A stretch of DNA of 64,000 nucleotides, taken from assembly GCF_032108445.1 (NCBI RefSeq), contig NZ_CP134876.1:5022001-5086000 (forward strand), given 5' to 3'. The translations under genes and the position numbers were made by a program. The notes under the pieces were generated by a model. That model had not been told where the DNA came from. It worked only from the letters and a program-made list of their open reading frames with translations, and made no database searches. The stretch is from Micromonospora halotolerans. GTDB taxonomy: Bacteria; Actinomycetota; Actinomycetes; Mycobacteriales; Micromonosporaceae. Below, piece by piece: positions 8,467 to 16,907 of the stretch (positions within the stretch are counted from its first letter, which is position 1; each line of letters starts with the position of its first letter).

Positions 8467-9504
8467 ATGACCGCCGTGCACGTGGTGCTGCCGGGCGACA
8501 TCGACGACCCGGCGAGCCCCAGCGGCGGCAACGGATACGACCGCCGCGCCTGCCACGAGCTGGCCGCGCTCGGCTGGACGGTGCGGGAACACCCGGTGCC
8601 GGGCGGCTGGCCGCAGCCGACGCCGGCGGACCGGGCCGCGCTGGCCGGCGTGCTCGCCGCGCTGCCCGACGGCGCGGCCGTGCTGCTCGACGGCCTGGTC
8701 GCGTCGACCGTGCCCGAGGTGCTGGCCCCGCACGCCCGGCGGCTGCGCCTCGTGGTGCTGGTGCACCTGCCGCTGGAGGACGAGGTCGAGGGCCGGGCCC
8801 TCGCCGCGGCGACGGCCGTGGTCACCACCAGCGAGTGGACCCGCCGCCGGCTGCTCGACCGCTACCGGCTCGCCGCCGACCGGGTGTCGGTCGCCCCGCC
8901 CGGGGTGGACCCGGCGCCGGTCGCCCCCGGCTCGCCGGAGGACGACCGGCTGCTCTGCGTCGCGGCCGTCACCCCGCTCAAGGGGCACGACGTGCTCGCC
9001 GGCGCCCTGCACCGGGTCGCCGACCTGCCCTGGACCTGCGACTGGGTCGGCCCGCTCGCCCGCGACCCGGACTTCGTGGCGCGGCTGCGCCGGCAGCTCG
9101 CCGACACCGGCCTGGCCGACCGGGTCCGGCTGGCCGGCCCGCTGACCGGGGCCGATCTGGCCGCCGCGTACGCCGCCGCCGACCTGCTGGTGCTGCCGTC
9201 CCGCCGGGAGACCTACGGGATGGTGGTGACCGAGGCGCTCGCCCGGGGCGTACCGGTGCTGGCCAGCGACACCGGCGGCCTGCCCGGGACCCTCGGGCGC
9301 ACCCCGGACGGCGACCGGCCCGGCCTGCTGGTGCCCCCGGCGGACCCGGCCGCGCTGGCCGGCGCGCTGCGCCACTGGCTCACCGACCCGGACCTGCGGG
9401 ACCGGCTGCGCCGCGCCGCCCGGTGGCGGCGGGACACCCTCAGCGGCTGGCCGGTCACCGCGGACCGGCTCGCCACGGCGCTCAAGGAGGCCACGGCGGC
9501 ATGA
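8467..9504 (+). CDS. GT-B fold glycosyltransferase (GT4-like)
   Basis: Protein of 345 residues. The C-terminal half has the GT4 donor-site pattern: LLCVAAVTPLKGHDVLAGAL, then SRRETYGMVVTEALARG with the E-x7-E motif, and GLLVPPADPAALAGAL. The N-terminal acceptor domain has GGNGYDRR. It likely transfers a hexose or pentose from a nucleotide sugar to a product of the neighbouring enzymes. It begins four bases after the PTPS-like gene and overlaps the next gene through ATGA. Donor and acceptor are unknown. Confidence 0.88.
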   Translation: MTAVHVVLPGDIDDPASPSGGNGYDRRACHELAALGWTVREHPVPGGWPQPTPADRAALAGVLAALPDGAAVLLDGLVASTVPEVLAPHARRLRLVVLVHLPLEDEVEGRALAAATAVVTTSEWTRRRLLDRYRLAADRVSVAPPGVDPAPVAPGSPEDDRLLCVAAVTPLKGHDVLAGALHRVADLPWTCDWVGPLARDPDFVARLRRQLADTGLADRVRLAGPLTGADLAAAYAAADLLVLPSRRETYGMVVTEALARGVPVLASDTGGLPGTLGRTPDGDRPGLLVPPADPAALAGALRHWLTDPDLRDRLRRAARWRRDTLSGWPVTADRLATALKEATAA

Positions 9505-10313
9505 CCACCTCGCTACTTCCCCCCGACTTCGCGGACTGGCTGCGGCTGCGCGAACCCGCCGACGCGGCCGCCCGCTCGGCCGAACTGCTCGACGTGGTCC
9601 GCCGCCGGCTGCCCGCCGACCGGCCGCTGGTCGTGCACGACCTGGGCAGCGGCACCGGCTCGATGGCCCGCTGGCTCGCCCCGCGGCTGCCCGGCCCGCA
9701 GCGCTGGGTGCTGCACGAACGCGACGCGGACCTGCTGGCGCTGGCCGCCGGTGGCAAGGCCGTGGCCGCCGACGGCAACCCGGTCACCGTGCTGACCCGC
9801 GGCTCCGACATCACCCGGCTGGGCGCGGCCGACCTGGCCGACGCCCACCTGGTCACCGCCTCGGCGCTGCTGGACATGCTCACCGCCGGGGAGGTCGAGC
9901 GGATCGTGGCGGCCTGCGCCGGCCACCCCACCCTGTTCGCCATCACCGTGCTGGGCCGGGTGCGTTTCACCCCCGCCGACCCGCTCGACGCCGAGTTCGA
10001 GGCCGCGTTCAACGCCCACCAGCGGCGGACCGCCGCCGGCCGCGCCCTGCTCGGCCCGGACGCCGTGGACGTCACCGTGGCGGCCTTCCGGCGCCGGGGC
10101 GTACCGGTGCGGGTCCGGTCCAGCCCGTGGCGCCTCGGCCCGGGGCAGGCCGCGCTGACCGCCGAGTGGCTGGTGGGCTGGCTCGACGCGGCCGTCGAGG
10201 AGCGGCCGGAGCTGGGCGGCGTGGTCGAGGCGTACCGGGAGCGGCGGCTCGCCCAGGTGGCGGACGGCCGGCTGCGGGTGGTGCTGCACCACGCCGACCT
10301 GCTCGCCGGGTGA
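9501..10313 (+). CDS. Class I SAM-dependent methyltransferase
   Basis: Protein of 270 residues with a Rossmann-like SAM-binding motif VVHDLGSGTGSMARWLAP, followed by an acidic end of strand 2 (LHERDADLL) and a motif-II-like segment ending in TASALLDML. The active-site residues for a particular acceptor are not identifiable. It is translationally coupled (ATGA) to the glycosyltransferase upstream, so both probably decorate the same molecule. A Shine-Dalgarno (CTCAAGGAGG) lies inside the upstream gene. Confidence 0.85.
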   Translation: MTTSLLPPDFADWLRLREPADAAARSAELLDVVRRRLPADRPLVVHDLGSGTGSMARWLAPRLPGPQRWVLHERDADLLALAAGGKAVAADGNPVTVLTRGSDITRLGAADLADAHLVTASALLDMLTAGEVERIVAACAGHPTLFAITVLGRVRFTPADPLDAEFEAAFNAHQRRTAAGRALLGPDAVDVTVAAFRRRGVPVRVRSSPWRLGPGQAALTAEWLVGWLDAAVEERPELGGVVEAYRERRLAQVADGRLRVVLHHADLLAG

Positions 10314-10365
10314 ACCGGACCGGCCGGCGGCACGTGACAACAGGTGGACCGAGGGAGGACCACTC

Positions 10366-11343
10366 TTGTCACACGCCGCCGTCGCCGGGCCCGTCCCGGC
10401 CGCCGCGCCCGCGCCGGCCCGGTCGTTCTGGGCCTGGGCCCGGCCGCTCGCCGGGATCGCCGTGCTCGCGGCGCTGGTCTGGTCGGTGGGCACCGGCCCG
10501 TTCCTGGCCGGGCTGCGGCTGATCGACGCGCCGGCGCTCGCCGCCGCGCTCGGCATCGGCGCGATCACCACGGTCTGCTGCGCCTGGCGCTGGTCCCTGG
10601 TCGCCGGCGGGCTGGGCGTACGGCTGCCGCTGCGGGCCGCCGTCGCGCACTGCTACCGGGCGGTCTTCCTCAACTCCACCCTGCCCGGCGGGGTGCTCGG
10701 CGACGTGCACCGGGCGGTCCGGCACGGCCGGGACGCCGGGGACGTGGCCCGGGGTGTCCGCGCCGTGGTCTGGGAACGCACCGCCGGCCAGGTGGTCCAG
10801 CTGGTCATCGCGGTGGCCGTGCTGGCGGCGCTGCCGTCCCCGGTCCGGCCGTACCTGCCGGCGGTGGCCGCCGGCCTGGCGGCCGTCGCGCTGGCGCTGG
10901 CGCTGGCCGCCCGGGCGGTGCCCCGCTCCGGGGCGTCCCGCTGGGCCCGCGCGGCGCGCACCGCCGTCGCCGACGTCCGGGCCGGGCTGCTCGCCCGGCG
11001 CACCTGGCTGGGCGTGGTGACGGCCTCGGCCGTGGTGGTCGCCGGCCACCTGGCCACCTTCGTGGTGGCGGCGCGCACGGCCGGCGCCGACGCGCCGCTG
11101 TCCCGGCTGGTGCCGCTGACCCTGCTGGCCCTGCTCGCCATGGGGCTGCCGACCAACGTGGGCGGGTTCGGGCCGCGCGAAGGGGTCGCTGCCTGGGCGT
11201 TCGCCGCGGCCGGCCTCACCGCCGCGCAGGGCGTCGCCACCGGCACGGTCTACGGGGCGCTGGTCCTGGTGGCCAGCCTGCCGGGCGCCGCCGTGCTGCT
11301 GATCCACCGGCGTCCGGTTGCGGAGCCCGGCGACTGTCGGTGA
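10366..11343 (+). CDS. Lysylphosphatidylglycerol-synthase-type transmembrane protein (flippase-like)
   Basis: Protein of 325 residues with about eight hydrophobic helices, matching the N-terminal flippase domain of MprF (UPF0104). The conserved loop GGFGPREGVAAWAF is present near residue 265. No aminoacyl-transferase domain follows, so it is the membrane half only. Such proteins move charged or glycosylated lipids across the membrane. The start is TTG, supported by GAGGGAGGA eight bases upstream. Its place between a methyltransferase and GTP cyclohydrolase II suggests that the pathway product is lipid-linked or exported. Confidence 0.85.
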   Translation: MSHAAVAGPVPAAAPAPARSFWAWARPLAGIAVLAALVWSVGTGPFLAGLRLIDAPALAAALGIGAITTVCCAWRWSLVAGGLGVRLPLRAAVAHCYRAVFLNSTLPGGVLGDVHRAVRHGRDAGDVARGVRAVVWERTAGQVVQLVIAVAVLAALPSPVRPYLPAVAAGLAAVALALALAARAVPRSGASRWARAARTAVADVRAGLLARRTWLGVVTASAVVVAGHLATFVVAARTAGADAPLSRLVPLTLLALLAMGLPTNVGGFGPREGVAAWAFAAAGLTAAQGVATGTVYGALVLVASLPGAAVLLIHRRPVAEPGDCR

Positions 11344-11412
11344 TCCCGCCTACGGTGAGGGTGCGAGGTGTGCGTTGCCGGTGCGTCCCGGCAGCCCGGA
11401 CTGAGGAGAAGC

Positions 11413-12048
11413 ATGGACGAAACTCTGCCCGCCGCGACGGTCCGGACCCAGGTCACGGTCCCCCTGCGGTTCCCGGACGGCTACGTGACCACCGCCCGGG
11501 TGCACTCCTTCCACGGGCTGGTCGACGGCCGCGAGCACCTCGCCATCGGGCTCGGTGAGCAGCGGGACCCGGACGCCGCGCCGCCGCTGGTCCGCCCGCA
11601 CAGCGAGTGCCTCACCGGGGACGTGTTCGGCAGCCAGCGCTGCGACTGCGGCCCGCAGCTGCGCGAGGCGGTCGAGCGGATCGCCGAGGCCGGCGGCTAC
11701 CTGCTCTACCTGCGCCAGGAGGGCCGGGGCATCGGCCTCTACGCCAAGCTCGACGCGTACGCCCTGCAGGACGGCGGCCTGGACACCTACGAGGCCAACG
11801 TGGCGCTCGGCCGGGGCCCCGACGAGCGCGACTACACGGTGGCCGCGCAGATGCTCGCCGCGCTGGGCGTGACCCGGGTGGCCCTGCTCAGCAACAACCC
11901 GGACAAGGCCGCCCAGCTGGAGCGGCTGGGCGTCAGGGTGGTCGACCGGGTGCTCACCGGCGTGCACCTGTCTCCGGCGAACGCGGGCTACCTGGCGGCC
12001 AAGGTGACCCGCGCGGACCATGCCCTCGACCTGCCGTTCGTGCCGTGA
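11413..12048 (+). CDS. GTP cyclohydrolase II
   Basis: Protein of 211 residues that opens GTP to a 2,5-diamino-6-(phosphoribosylamino)pyrimidinone, formate and pyrophosphate. The zinc ligands are Cys66, Cys77 and Cys79 (HSECLTGD and QRCDCG). The GTP-binding RQEGRGIGLYAKL and the closing LLSNNPDK are intact. Tyr116 before ALQD matches E. coli RibA Tyr105, the residue whose replacement marks the FAPy-producing type III enzymes, so a type II product is expected. No DHBP synthase domain is fused and no other riboflavin genes adjoin. It overlaps the reductase gene by GTGA. Confidence 0.93.
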   Translation: MDETLPAATVRTQVTVPLRFPDGYVTTARVHSFHGLVDGREHLAIGLGEQRDPDAAPPLVRPHSECLTGDVFGSQRCDCGPQLREAVERIAEAGGYLLYLRQEGRGIGLYAKLDAYALQDGGLDTYEANVALGRGPDERDYTVAAQMLAALGVTRVALLSNNPDKAAQLERLGVRVVDRVLTGVHLSPANAGYLAAKVTRADHALDLPFVP

Positions 12049-12740
12049 CCAGCCGGCCGTACGTGCTGCTCAGCTGCGCGATGTCGATCGACGGCTACAT
12101 CGACGACGCCACCGCCGAGCGGCTGTTGCTCTCCAACGACGCCGACCTGGACCGGATCGACGCGGTCCGGGCCGGCTGCGACGCGATCATGGTGGGCGCC
12201 GCCACGGTCCGCCGCGACGACCCCCGGCTGCTGGTGCGCAGCGAGCGGCGGCGGGCCGAGCGGGTGGCACGCGGCCTGCCGCCGTGCCCCGTGAAGGTCA
12301 CCGTCACGGCCAGCGGCGATCTCGACCCGACGGCCCGGTTCTTCACCATGGGCGACGGGCCGAAGCTCGTCTACTGCCCGGGCGGCGTGGCGGAGAAGAC
12401 CCGGGAGCGGGTGGGCGCGGTGGCCACCGTGGTCGACACGGGCGACCCGGTCACACCCGGGGCGGTCCTCGCCGACCTGGCCGGGCGCGGCGTCGGCCGG
12501 TTGATGGTGGAGGGCGGTGGCACGCTGCACTGCCAGTTCCTCACGGCCGGTGTCGCCGACGAGCTGCACCTGGTGGTCGCGCCGTTCTTCGTGGGCGACC
12601 GCCGGGCGCCCCGGTTCGTCGGGGACGGCCACTTCCCGTGGCACCCCGGCCGCCGGGCCCGGGTGGTCGAGGTCCGCCAGATCGGCGACGTGGTGCTCAC
12701 CCGCTACGCCCTCTCCGACCGCTGCTCCGCGGACCGGTAG
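12045..12740 (+). CDS. RibD C-terminal/dihydrofolate-reductase-fold reductase
   Basis: Protein of 231 residues matching only the reductase half of RibD. Motifs are LSCAMSIDGYID, GCDAIMVGAATVRRDDPRLL and LMVEGGGTLHCQFL, followed by ADELHLVVAPFFVG. In riboflavin synthesis this domain reduces the ribosyl side chain of the GTP cyclohydrolase II product with NADPH. The deaminase half is absent here, so the pair would give a diamino-ribitylamino pyrimidine rather than the riboflavin precursor. The GTG start overlaps the cyclohydrolase stop, indicating stoichiometric expression. Confidence 0.88.
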   Translation: MTSRPYVLLSCAMSIDGYIDDATAERLLLSNDADLDRIDAVRAGCDAIMVGAATVRRDDPRLLVRSERRRAERVARGLPPCPVKVTVTASGDLDPTARFFTMGDGPKLVYCPGGVAEKTRERVGAVATVVDTGDPVTPGAVLADLAGRGVGRLMVEGGGTLHCQFLTAGVADELHLVVAPFFVGDRRAPRFVGDGHFPWHPGRRARVVEVRQIGDVVLTRYALSDRCSADR

Positions 12741-12742
12741 AA

Positions 12743-12760
12743 GCGCGACGCCTGTCGCGC
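12743..12760. terminator. Bidirectional hairpin between convergent genes
   Basis: A perfect 7-bp stem (GCGCGAC with GTCGCGC) and a 4-base loop lie immediately after the reductase stop and just before the convergent FUSC gene stop. It closes both transcription units. Confidence 0.6.
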
Positions 12761-12761
12761 G

Positions 12762-13868
12762 TCAGCCGACCGGCAGGCCGAGCGCCTCGTCGACCCGGTT
12801 GAGCACTTCCACGTCGTCGGTGCCGACCCCGCGCAGCAGGTCGATGGCGGTGGACCGCACCTGCCCGACGATCATGACGATGGGCAGTGGCGGGTCGGAC
12901 CGGAGCAGCTCCGCGCCGATCCGCACCGCGGTCAGCGCGGCCTCGTCGGCCCGTCCCGCGTGCCGGTCGGCGTCCTGCCCGGTCAGGTCGGTGGCCAGGG
13001 CCGCCCCGGCGGCGCGTACCGCCTCCGCCAGGGAGCGGAGCGCGGCGCCCAGCTCGGGCGGGGCGGCCGTTCGCAGTCGGGTCAGCGTGGCCGCGTTGCG
13101 GGCCAGCACCCGGATGTCGCGTACCGCATAGTCGAGTTGCCGGGCCGTGGCCTCGACCTGTTCGAGCTGGCCGAGGTGCCGGCGGCGGCGGACCCGCAGC
13201 CGTAGCGTCTCGGCGCACGCCTGCACGGTGGCGCGCAGCCGCTCCACGGAGCCGTCCAGCTCCCGGGCGCACTCCAGCGCCGCCTGCCCGGCGTCGGCGT
13301 CGCAGCGGTCGATGGCCTCGTCGATCCTCTCGAGCAGCGCGGCGAGGTCGGCGTACGTCCGGCGGGCCTCGGCGACCAGCGGGGCCAGCGGGTCCCGGGC
13401 CACCACGAGCTGGCTCGCGGCGAGGGCGACCGCCCCACCGATCAACGCATCGACGAACCGGAACGGAGTGAACTCGCCCTTCGGCGCGGCGACCACAACC
13501 AGGTAGAGCGCGGAGATCGTGGTCTGAATGACCAGGGTGCTGCTCGCCCCGGCCGCCACCGTGACGCCGAGGGTGAGCAGCAGGACGAGGAGCATGGTCC
13601 CCGTGCCGGGGCCGAGGGCGTGCACCACCAGGTCGGCGACGAGCACCCCGCCGGCCACCCCGAGCACCAGCTCGATGGTCTGCCGTACCCGCTGGCCCCG
13701 CGACTCGCCGAGCACGATCAGCGCCGCGCTCGGCGCGAAGAACGGGTCCGGATGGCCGATCAGCCGCGCGGCGATCAGCCAGGCCACGGTCGCGGCGAGC
13801 GCGGCCTCCACCACCGGCACCCACGCCTGTCGCAGCCGCCCCACGGCGACCTTCCAGCAGTTGCGCAC
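12762..13868 (-). CDS. FUSC-family membrane protein
   Basis: Protein of about 368 residues. The N-terminal half has some five to six hydrophobic helices, starting at AWVPVVEAALAATVAWLIA, and a FFAPSAALIVLGE loop typical of the fusaric-acid-resistance/YccC-like family. The C-terminal half is soluble, rich in Arg, Glu and Ala, with heptad-like helices. Such proteins are linked to aromatic acid efflux, but the function here is unproven. The GTG at 13868 is chosen because GGGGAGGA lies eight bases upstream. A GTG at 13904 with GGAG upstream is an alternative. Confidence 0.75.
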   Translation of the reverse strand: MRNCWKVAVGRLRQAWVPVVEAALAATVAWLIAARLIGHPDPFFAPSAALIVLGESRGQRVRQTIELVLGVAGGVLVADLVVHALGPGTGTMLLVLLLTLGVTVAAGASSTLVIQTTISALYLVVVAAPKGEFTPFRFVDALIGGAVALAASQLVVARDPLAPLVAEARRTYADLAALLERIDEAIDRCDADAGQAALECARELDGSVERLRATVQACAETLRLRVRRRRHLGQLEQVEATARQLDYAVRDIRVLARNAATLTRLRTAAPPELGAALRSLAEAVRAAGAALATDLTGQDADRHAGRADEAALTAVRIGAELLRSDPPLPIVMIVGQVRSTAIDLLRGVGTDDVEVLNRVDEALGLPVG

Positions 13869-13944
13869 CGGCGCCGTCCTCCCCTGACGGACCGGCGCAC
13901 CCACGGAATCTCCGTTCCGGCCGTAGGGGCTCCTACCCACGAAG

Positions 13945-14328
13945 TTGATCGTCGTAACCGGACCCGACGGGCCGGTGGTCTGCGGCATCCCGCGGGCGGC
14001 GTTCCCCGGCGGCCGGCTGCCCGGGCGGGACGAGCGCGTCACCGTCGACTACACGCCGACCGGCTGCGCGCCGCCGCCGTCCGCGCCCGACCGGTTGCCG
14101 CCCTGGGCGATCAGCGCGGCGGGCGCCGCCGGCCTGGCGCTGGCGATCCTCTGGCTGTGGGCCGGTTCGGACCGGGCCGCCCGGCCCCGCTACCGGAGAA
14201 CGAGGGAACGGGGCCGGGCGGCCGTGGTCACAGCACCTGGGACAGGAAGCGACGCAGCCGCGGGTGTTCCGGCGCCTCGAAGACGGCGGCCGGCGGGCCG
14301 GCCTCCAGCACGACGCCGGCGTCCATGA
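13945..14328 (+). CDS. Possible small membrane protein (uncertain)
   Basis: An open frame of 127 codons from a TTG fills the gap between two minus-strand genes. The first 85 codons have the strong third-position GC bias of real genes and encode a convincing membrane segment ([20 protein letters not shown]) after a Cys-containing part. After about 14200 the codon bias collapses and the frame runs antisense into the ATPase gene, so the true end may be earlier through a frameshift. No ribosome site precedes the TTG. No family is recognised. Confidence 0.3.
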   Translation: MIVVTGPDGPVVCGIPRAAFPGGRLPGRDERVTVDYTPTGCAPPPSAPDRLPPWAISAAGAAGLALAILWLWAGSDRAARPRYRRTRERGRAAVVTAPGTGSDAAAGVPAPRRRRPAGRPPARRRRP

Positions 14329-14971
14329 AGGCCACCGTGTCGGCCACCTCCCGCGCGAAGCCCATCTCGTGGGTGACCACCACCATGGTCATGCCGGCGG
14401 CCGAGAGGTCGGCCATCACCCCGAGCACCCCCTTCACCAGCTCCGGGTCGAGCGCCGAGGTGGCCTCGTCGAAGAGCATCACCTGCGGCCGCAGCGCGAG
14501 GGCCCGGGCGATGGCCACCCGCTGCTGCTGACCGCCGGAGAGCTGCGCCGGCCGGGCCTCGGCCTTGTGGGCCAGGCCGACCAGGTCGAGCTGGGCCCGG
14601 GCCACCTGCACCGCCTCGTCCTCGGGGAGCTTCTTCAGCTTGCGCAGGGCGAGGGTGAGGTTGCGCAGCACGGTCATGTGCGGGAACAGGTTGAACTGCT
14701 GGAACACCATGCCGATCCGCTGGCGCAGCGCGTCCGGGTCGTCGCCCAGCACGCTGCGCCCGTCCAGCAGCACGTCACCCCGGTCCGGCTCGATGAGCCG
14801 GTTGATCGTCCGCAGCAGCGTCGACTTGCCGGAGCCGGACGGGCCGATCACGCAGGCCGTCCCGCCCCGGGCCACGTCCAGGTCGGCGCCGCGCAGCACC
14901 TGGTGCGGCCCGAAGGCCAGGTGCACGTCGCGGACGGCCAGGCTGACCGAGGTGGCGGTGGCGGTGCTCAT
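14228..14971 (-). CDS. Polar amino-acid ABC transporter ATP-binding protein
   Basis: ATPase of 247 residues of the GlnQ/HisP class. It has Walker A GPSGSGKS, a Q-loop with [15 protein letters not shown], the signature [15 protein letters not shown], Walker [14 protein letters not shown] and the switch [10 protein letters not shown]. It energises the permease encoded just upstream (stop and start overlap by four bases). As last gene of the importer operon it lies under the SAM-IV riboswitch at 16908-17018, so the substrate is probably a sulfur amino acid such as cystine or methionine. Confidence 0.93.
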   Translation of the reverse strand: MSTATATSVSLAVRDVHLAFGPHQVLRGADLDVARGGTACVIGPSGSGKSTLLRTINRLIEPDRGDVLLDGRSVLGDDPDALRQRIGMVFQQFNLFPHMTVLRNLTLALRKLKKLPEDEAVQVARAQLDLVGLAHKAEARPAQLSGGQQQRVAIARALALRPQVMLFDEATSALDPELVKGVLGVMADLSAAGMTMVVVTHEMGFAREVADTVAFMDAGVVLEAGPPAAVFEAPEHPRLRRFLSQVL

Positions 14972-15747
14972 CGCGGGTCCTTTCCGGTCGGCGCGGGCGC
15001 GCCGGCGGGGTCGAGCTCGACGTCGAGGTCGGGGGCGGCCACCGGGCGGCCCTGCCGCAGCCGCCGGTCGATCCAGTTGACCGCGTGGGTCAGCGGCACG
15101 GTCAGCAGCAGGTAGAACAGACCGGCCAGCAGCAGCGCGGACTCGTTGCCCGTGGTGGCCGCGTAGTCCTGCCCGATCCGGAACAGCTCCCGCTGGCTGG
15201 CCACCAGGCCGAGGAAGTAGACCAGGCTGGAGTCCTTGATCAGCGCGATGAGCTGGTTGACCCAGGCCGGCAGCACCCGGCGTACGCCCTGCGGGACGAT
15301 GACCAGGCGCATGGCCTCACCCCAGGAGAAGCCGAGCGCCCGGGCCCCCTCCAGCTGGGCGGCCTCCACGCTCTGGATGCCGGCCCGGAAGATCTCTCCG
15401 ATGTAGGCGGCGGCGATCAGCGACAGCGCCAGCACGCCCAGCGGGTAGGGGTTAGGACCCCAGACCTGCATGCCCAGCGGCGCCAGGCCGACGCCGATGA
15501 GCAGGATGGTCGCCGCCGCCGGCAGGCCGCGGAACACGTCGGTGTAGACCCGGGCCGGCCACCGCAACCAGCGGGTACGCGAGATGCCCGCGACGGCCAG
15601 CAGCATGCCCAGCACCGAGCCGAGCAGGGCGGCGGAGACCGCCAGGATCAGCGTGTTGGGCAGCCCGACGGTCAGCATCTCGGGCAGCGCCTCGCGCATG
15701 GCGTCCCAGTCGAAGAAGGTCTCCCACAGGGTGCTCAGTGGATCCAT
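14968..15747 (-). CDS. Polar amino-acid ABC transporter permease
   Basis: Permease of 259 residues of the His/Glu/Gln family. Hydrophobic helices begin at [20 protein letters not shown]. The EAA loop [20 protein letters not shown] docks on the ATPase. Only one permease gene is present, so it probably works as a homodimer. It lies between the binding protein and the ATPase in one operon, with a 37-base gap upstream and a four-base overlap downstream. Confidence 0.92.
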   Translation of the reverse strand: MDPLSTLWETFFDWDAMREALPEMLTVGLPNTLILAVSAALLGSVLGMLLAVAGISRTRWLRWPARVYTDVFRGLPAAATILLIGVGLAPLGMQVWGPNPYPLGVLALSLIAAAYIGEIFRAGIQSVEAAQLEGARALGFSWGEAMRLVIVPQGVRRVLPAWVNQLIALIKDSSLVYFLGLVASQRELFRIGQDYAATTGNESALLLAGLFYLLLTVPLTHAVNWIDRRLRQGRPVAAPDLDVELDPAGAPAPTGKDPR

Positions 15748-15784
15748 GTCTCGCCTCCGCCCCGCTCGTCCGTGTCGTTGCGGG

Positions 15785-16642
15785 TCAGGAAGCCGCCGAC
15801 GGCGACGGCACGGCGACCGTGCCGCTGCCCGGCGTGAAGTCGGCCGGGATGGGCCGGCCCGGGTAGTACTGCGCCTGGAGCCGGCTCCAGGTGCCGTCGG
15901 CGATCACCTCGTCGAGGCCCTTGTTCAGCGCCTCGCGCAGCTTGTCGTTGCCCTTGGCCACCGCGTACGCGGTCGGGGCCGGGCTGAGCTGCTTCGCGGC
16001 CACCTTGATCTTGCCCTTGCTGTCCGCGGCGGACGTGTCGCCGATCTCGGCCGGGGCGATCCAGGCGTCGGCCGTGCCGGCCTTGAGCTGGTTGATCGCG
16101 CCGTTGTAGTCGGGCACCCGCACCGGGTTCAGCTTCTCCCGGGTGGCGTAGTCGTCCTGCACGGTGCCCTGCACGACGACCACCCGCTTGCCGGCGAGCT
16201 GCTCGAAGCCGCTGATCGGGGAGCCGGCGGGCACGTCCAGTCCGAAGTAGCCGAAGTCGTAGCCGTTGCCGAAGTCGACGGTCTTCTTCCGGGCCTCGGT
16301 GATGGTGATGGAGGAGCTGCCCACGTCGAACTTGTGGTTGTTGACCTGGGCGAGCAGGGCGGAGAAGTCGGTGCCGACGAACTCCACCTTCAGGCCGACC
16401 TTCCCGGCGACCGCGGTGAGCAGGTCGTTGTCGAAGCCGGTGAACGTGCCGTCCTTGAGGTACACGTTCGGCGGGGCGTCGGTGAGCGTGCCGGCCCGCA
16501 GCACGCCGGCCTGCAGCAGGCCGTACGGGTTGGCGGCCTCGCTGGTCGAGCCGTCGTCGCCGCAGGCGGTGAGGGCGGTGGCGGCGAGCACGGCGGCGGC
16601 GCCGAGCGCGGCGGCGCGGGTCAGGGCGGAACGGAATCGCAC
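15785..16642 (-). CDS. Amino-acid ABC transporter substrate-binding lipoprotein
   Basis: Protein of 285 residues of the family 3 solute-binding class. The signal peptide ends in TALTAC with Cys27 as the lipidated residue. The mature part has GTFTGFDNDLLTAVAGKVGL, VGSSSITITEARKKTVDFGN and GKRVVVVQGTVQDDY, the usual ligand-contact strands. The GTG at 16642 has GGAG at a suitable distance. An ATG at 16669 has none and would add nine residues before the signal peptide. Regulation by the upstream riboswitch and Cys-containing leader peptide points to cystine or methionine uptake. Confidence 0.9.
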   Translation of the reverse strand: MRFRSALTRAAALGAAAVLAATALTACGDDGSTSEAANPYGLLQAGVLRAGTLTDAPPNVYLKDGTFTGFDNDLLTAVAGKVGLKVEFVGTDFSALLAQVNNHKFDVGSSSITITEARKKTVDFGNGYDFGYFGLDVPAGSPISGFEQLAGKRVVVVQGTVQDDYATREKLNPVRVPDYNGAINQLKAGTADAWIAPAEIGDTSAADSKGKIKVAAKQLSPAPTAYAVAKGNDKLREALNKGLDEVIADGTWSRLQAQYYPGRPIPADFTPGSGTVAVPSPSAAS

Positions 16643-16742
16643 AGGTGTCTCCAGGGTCCGGGGCGGCATGGGCGTACGCCGCCGACGGCGCGCCCGGGGC
16701 GGGCGAGCCGGAGGGATGGTGCGGAAGGTGGGGGAGTGGCGC

Positions 16743-16874
16743 TCAGCGCGCGTCGGGGCGGCGACAGGCGTCGCTGCACACCCGCATCAGGTCGACGTGC
16801 CGCCGCTTGACCAGCGCGAAACGCGCCGGGTAGGCGATGCCGTCGGCGGGCGGGGTGCGGAGCTGAGCAGACAT
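16743..16874 (-). CDS. Cysteine-containing leader peptide upstream of the importer
   Basis: A 43-codon frame with ATG start and a GAGGGA ribosome site. It lies 33 bases after the riboswitch and ends 100 bases before the binding-protein gene. The C-terminal part reads RRHVDLMRVCSDACRR, with cysteines at positions 33 and 37. From memory, short peptides with an RRHVDL core and trailing cysteines occur upstream of sulfur genes in actinobacteria and are labelled putative leader peptides. A role in ribosome-mediated attenuation by cysteinyl-tRNA supply is inferred. No other function is suggested by the sequence. Confidence 0.75.
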   Translation of the reverse strand: MSAQLRTPPADGIAYPARFALVKRRHVDLMRVCSDACRRPDAR

Positions 16875-16907
16875 GGTTCCCTCGGGTCGGTGATGACCTG
16901 GGTACCA

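Noticed and set aside
7084..12740. Reading the gene run as a riboflavin operon
   Set aside because: Riboflavin synthase, lumazine synthase, DHBP synthase and the RibD deaminase are all missing, while a glycosyltransferase, methyltransferase and flippase are present.
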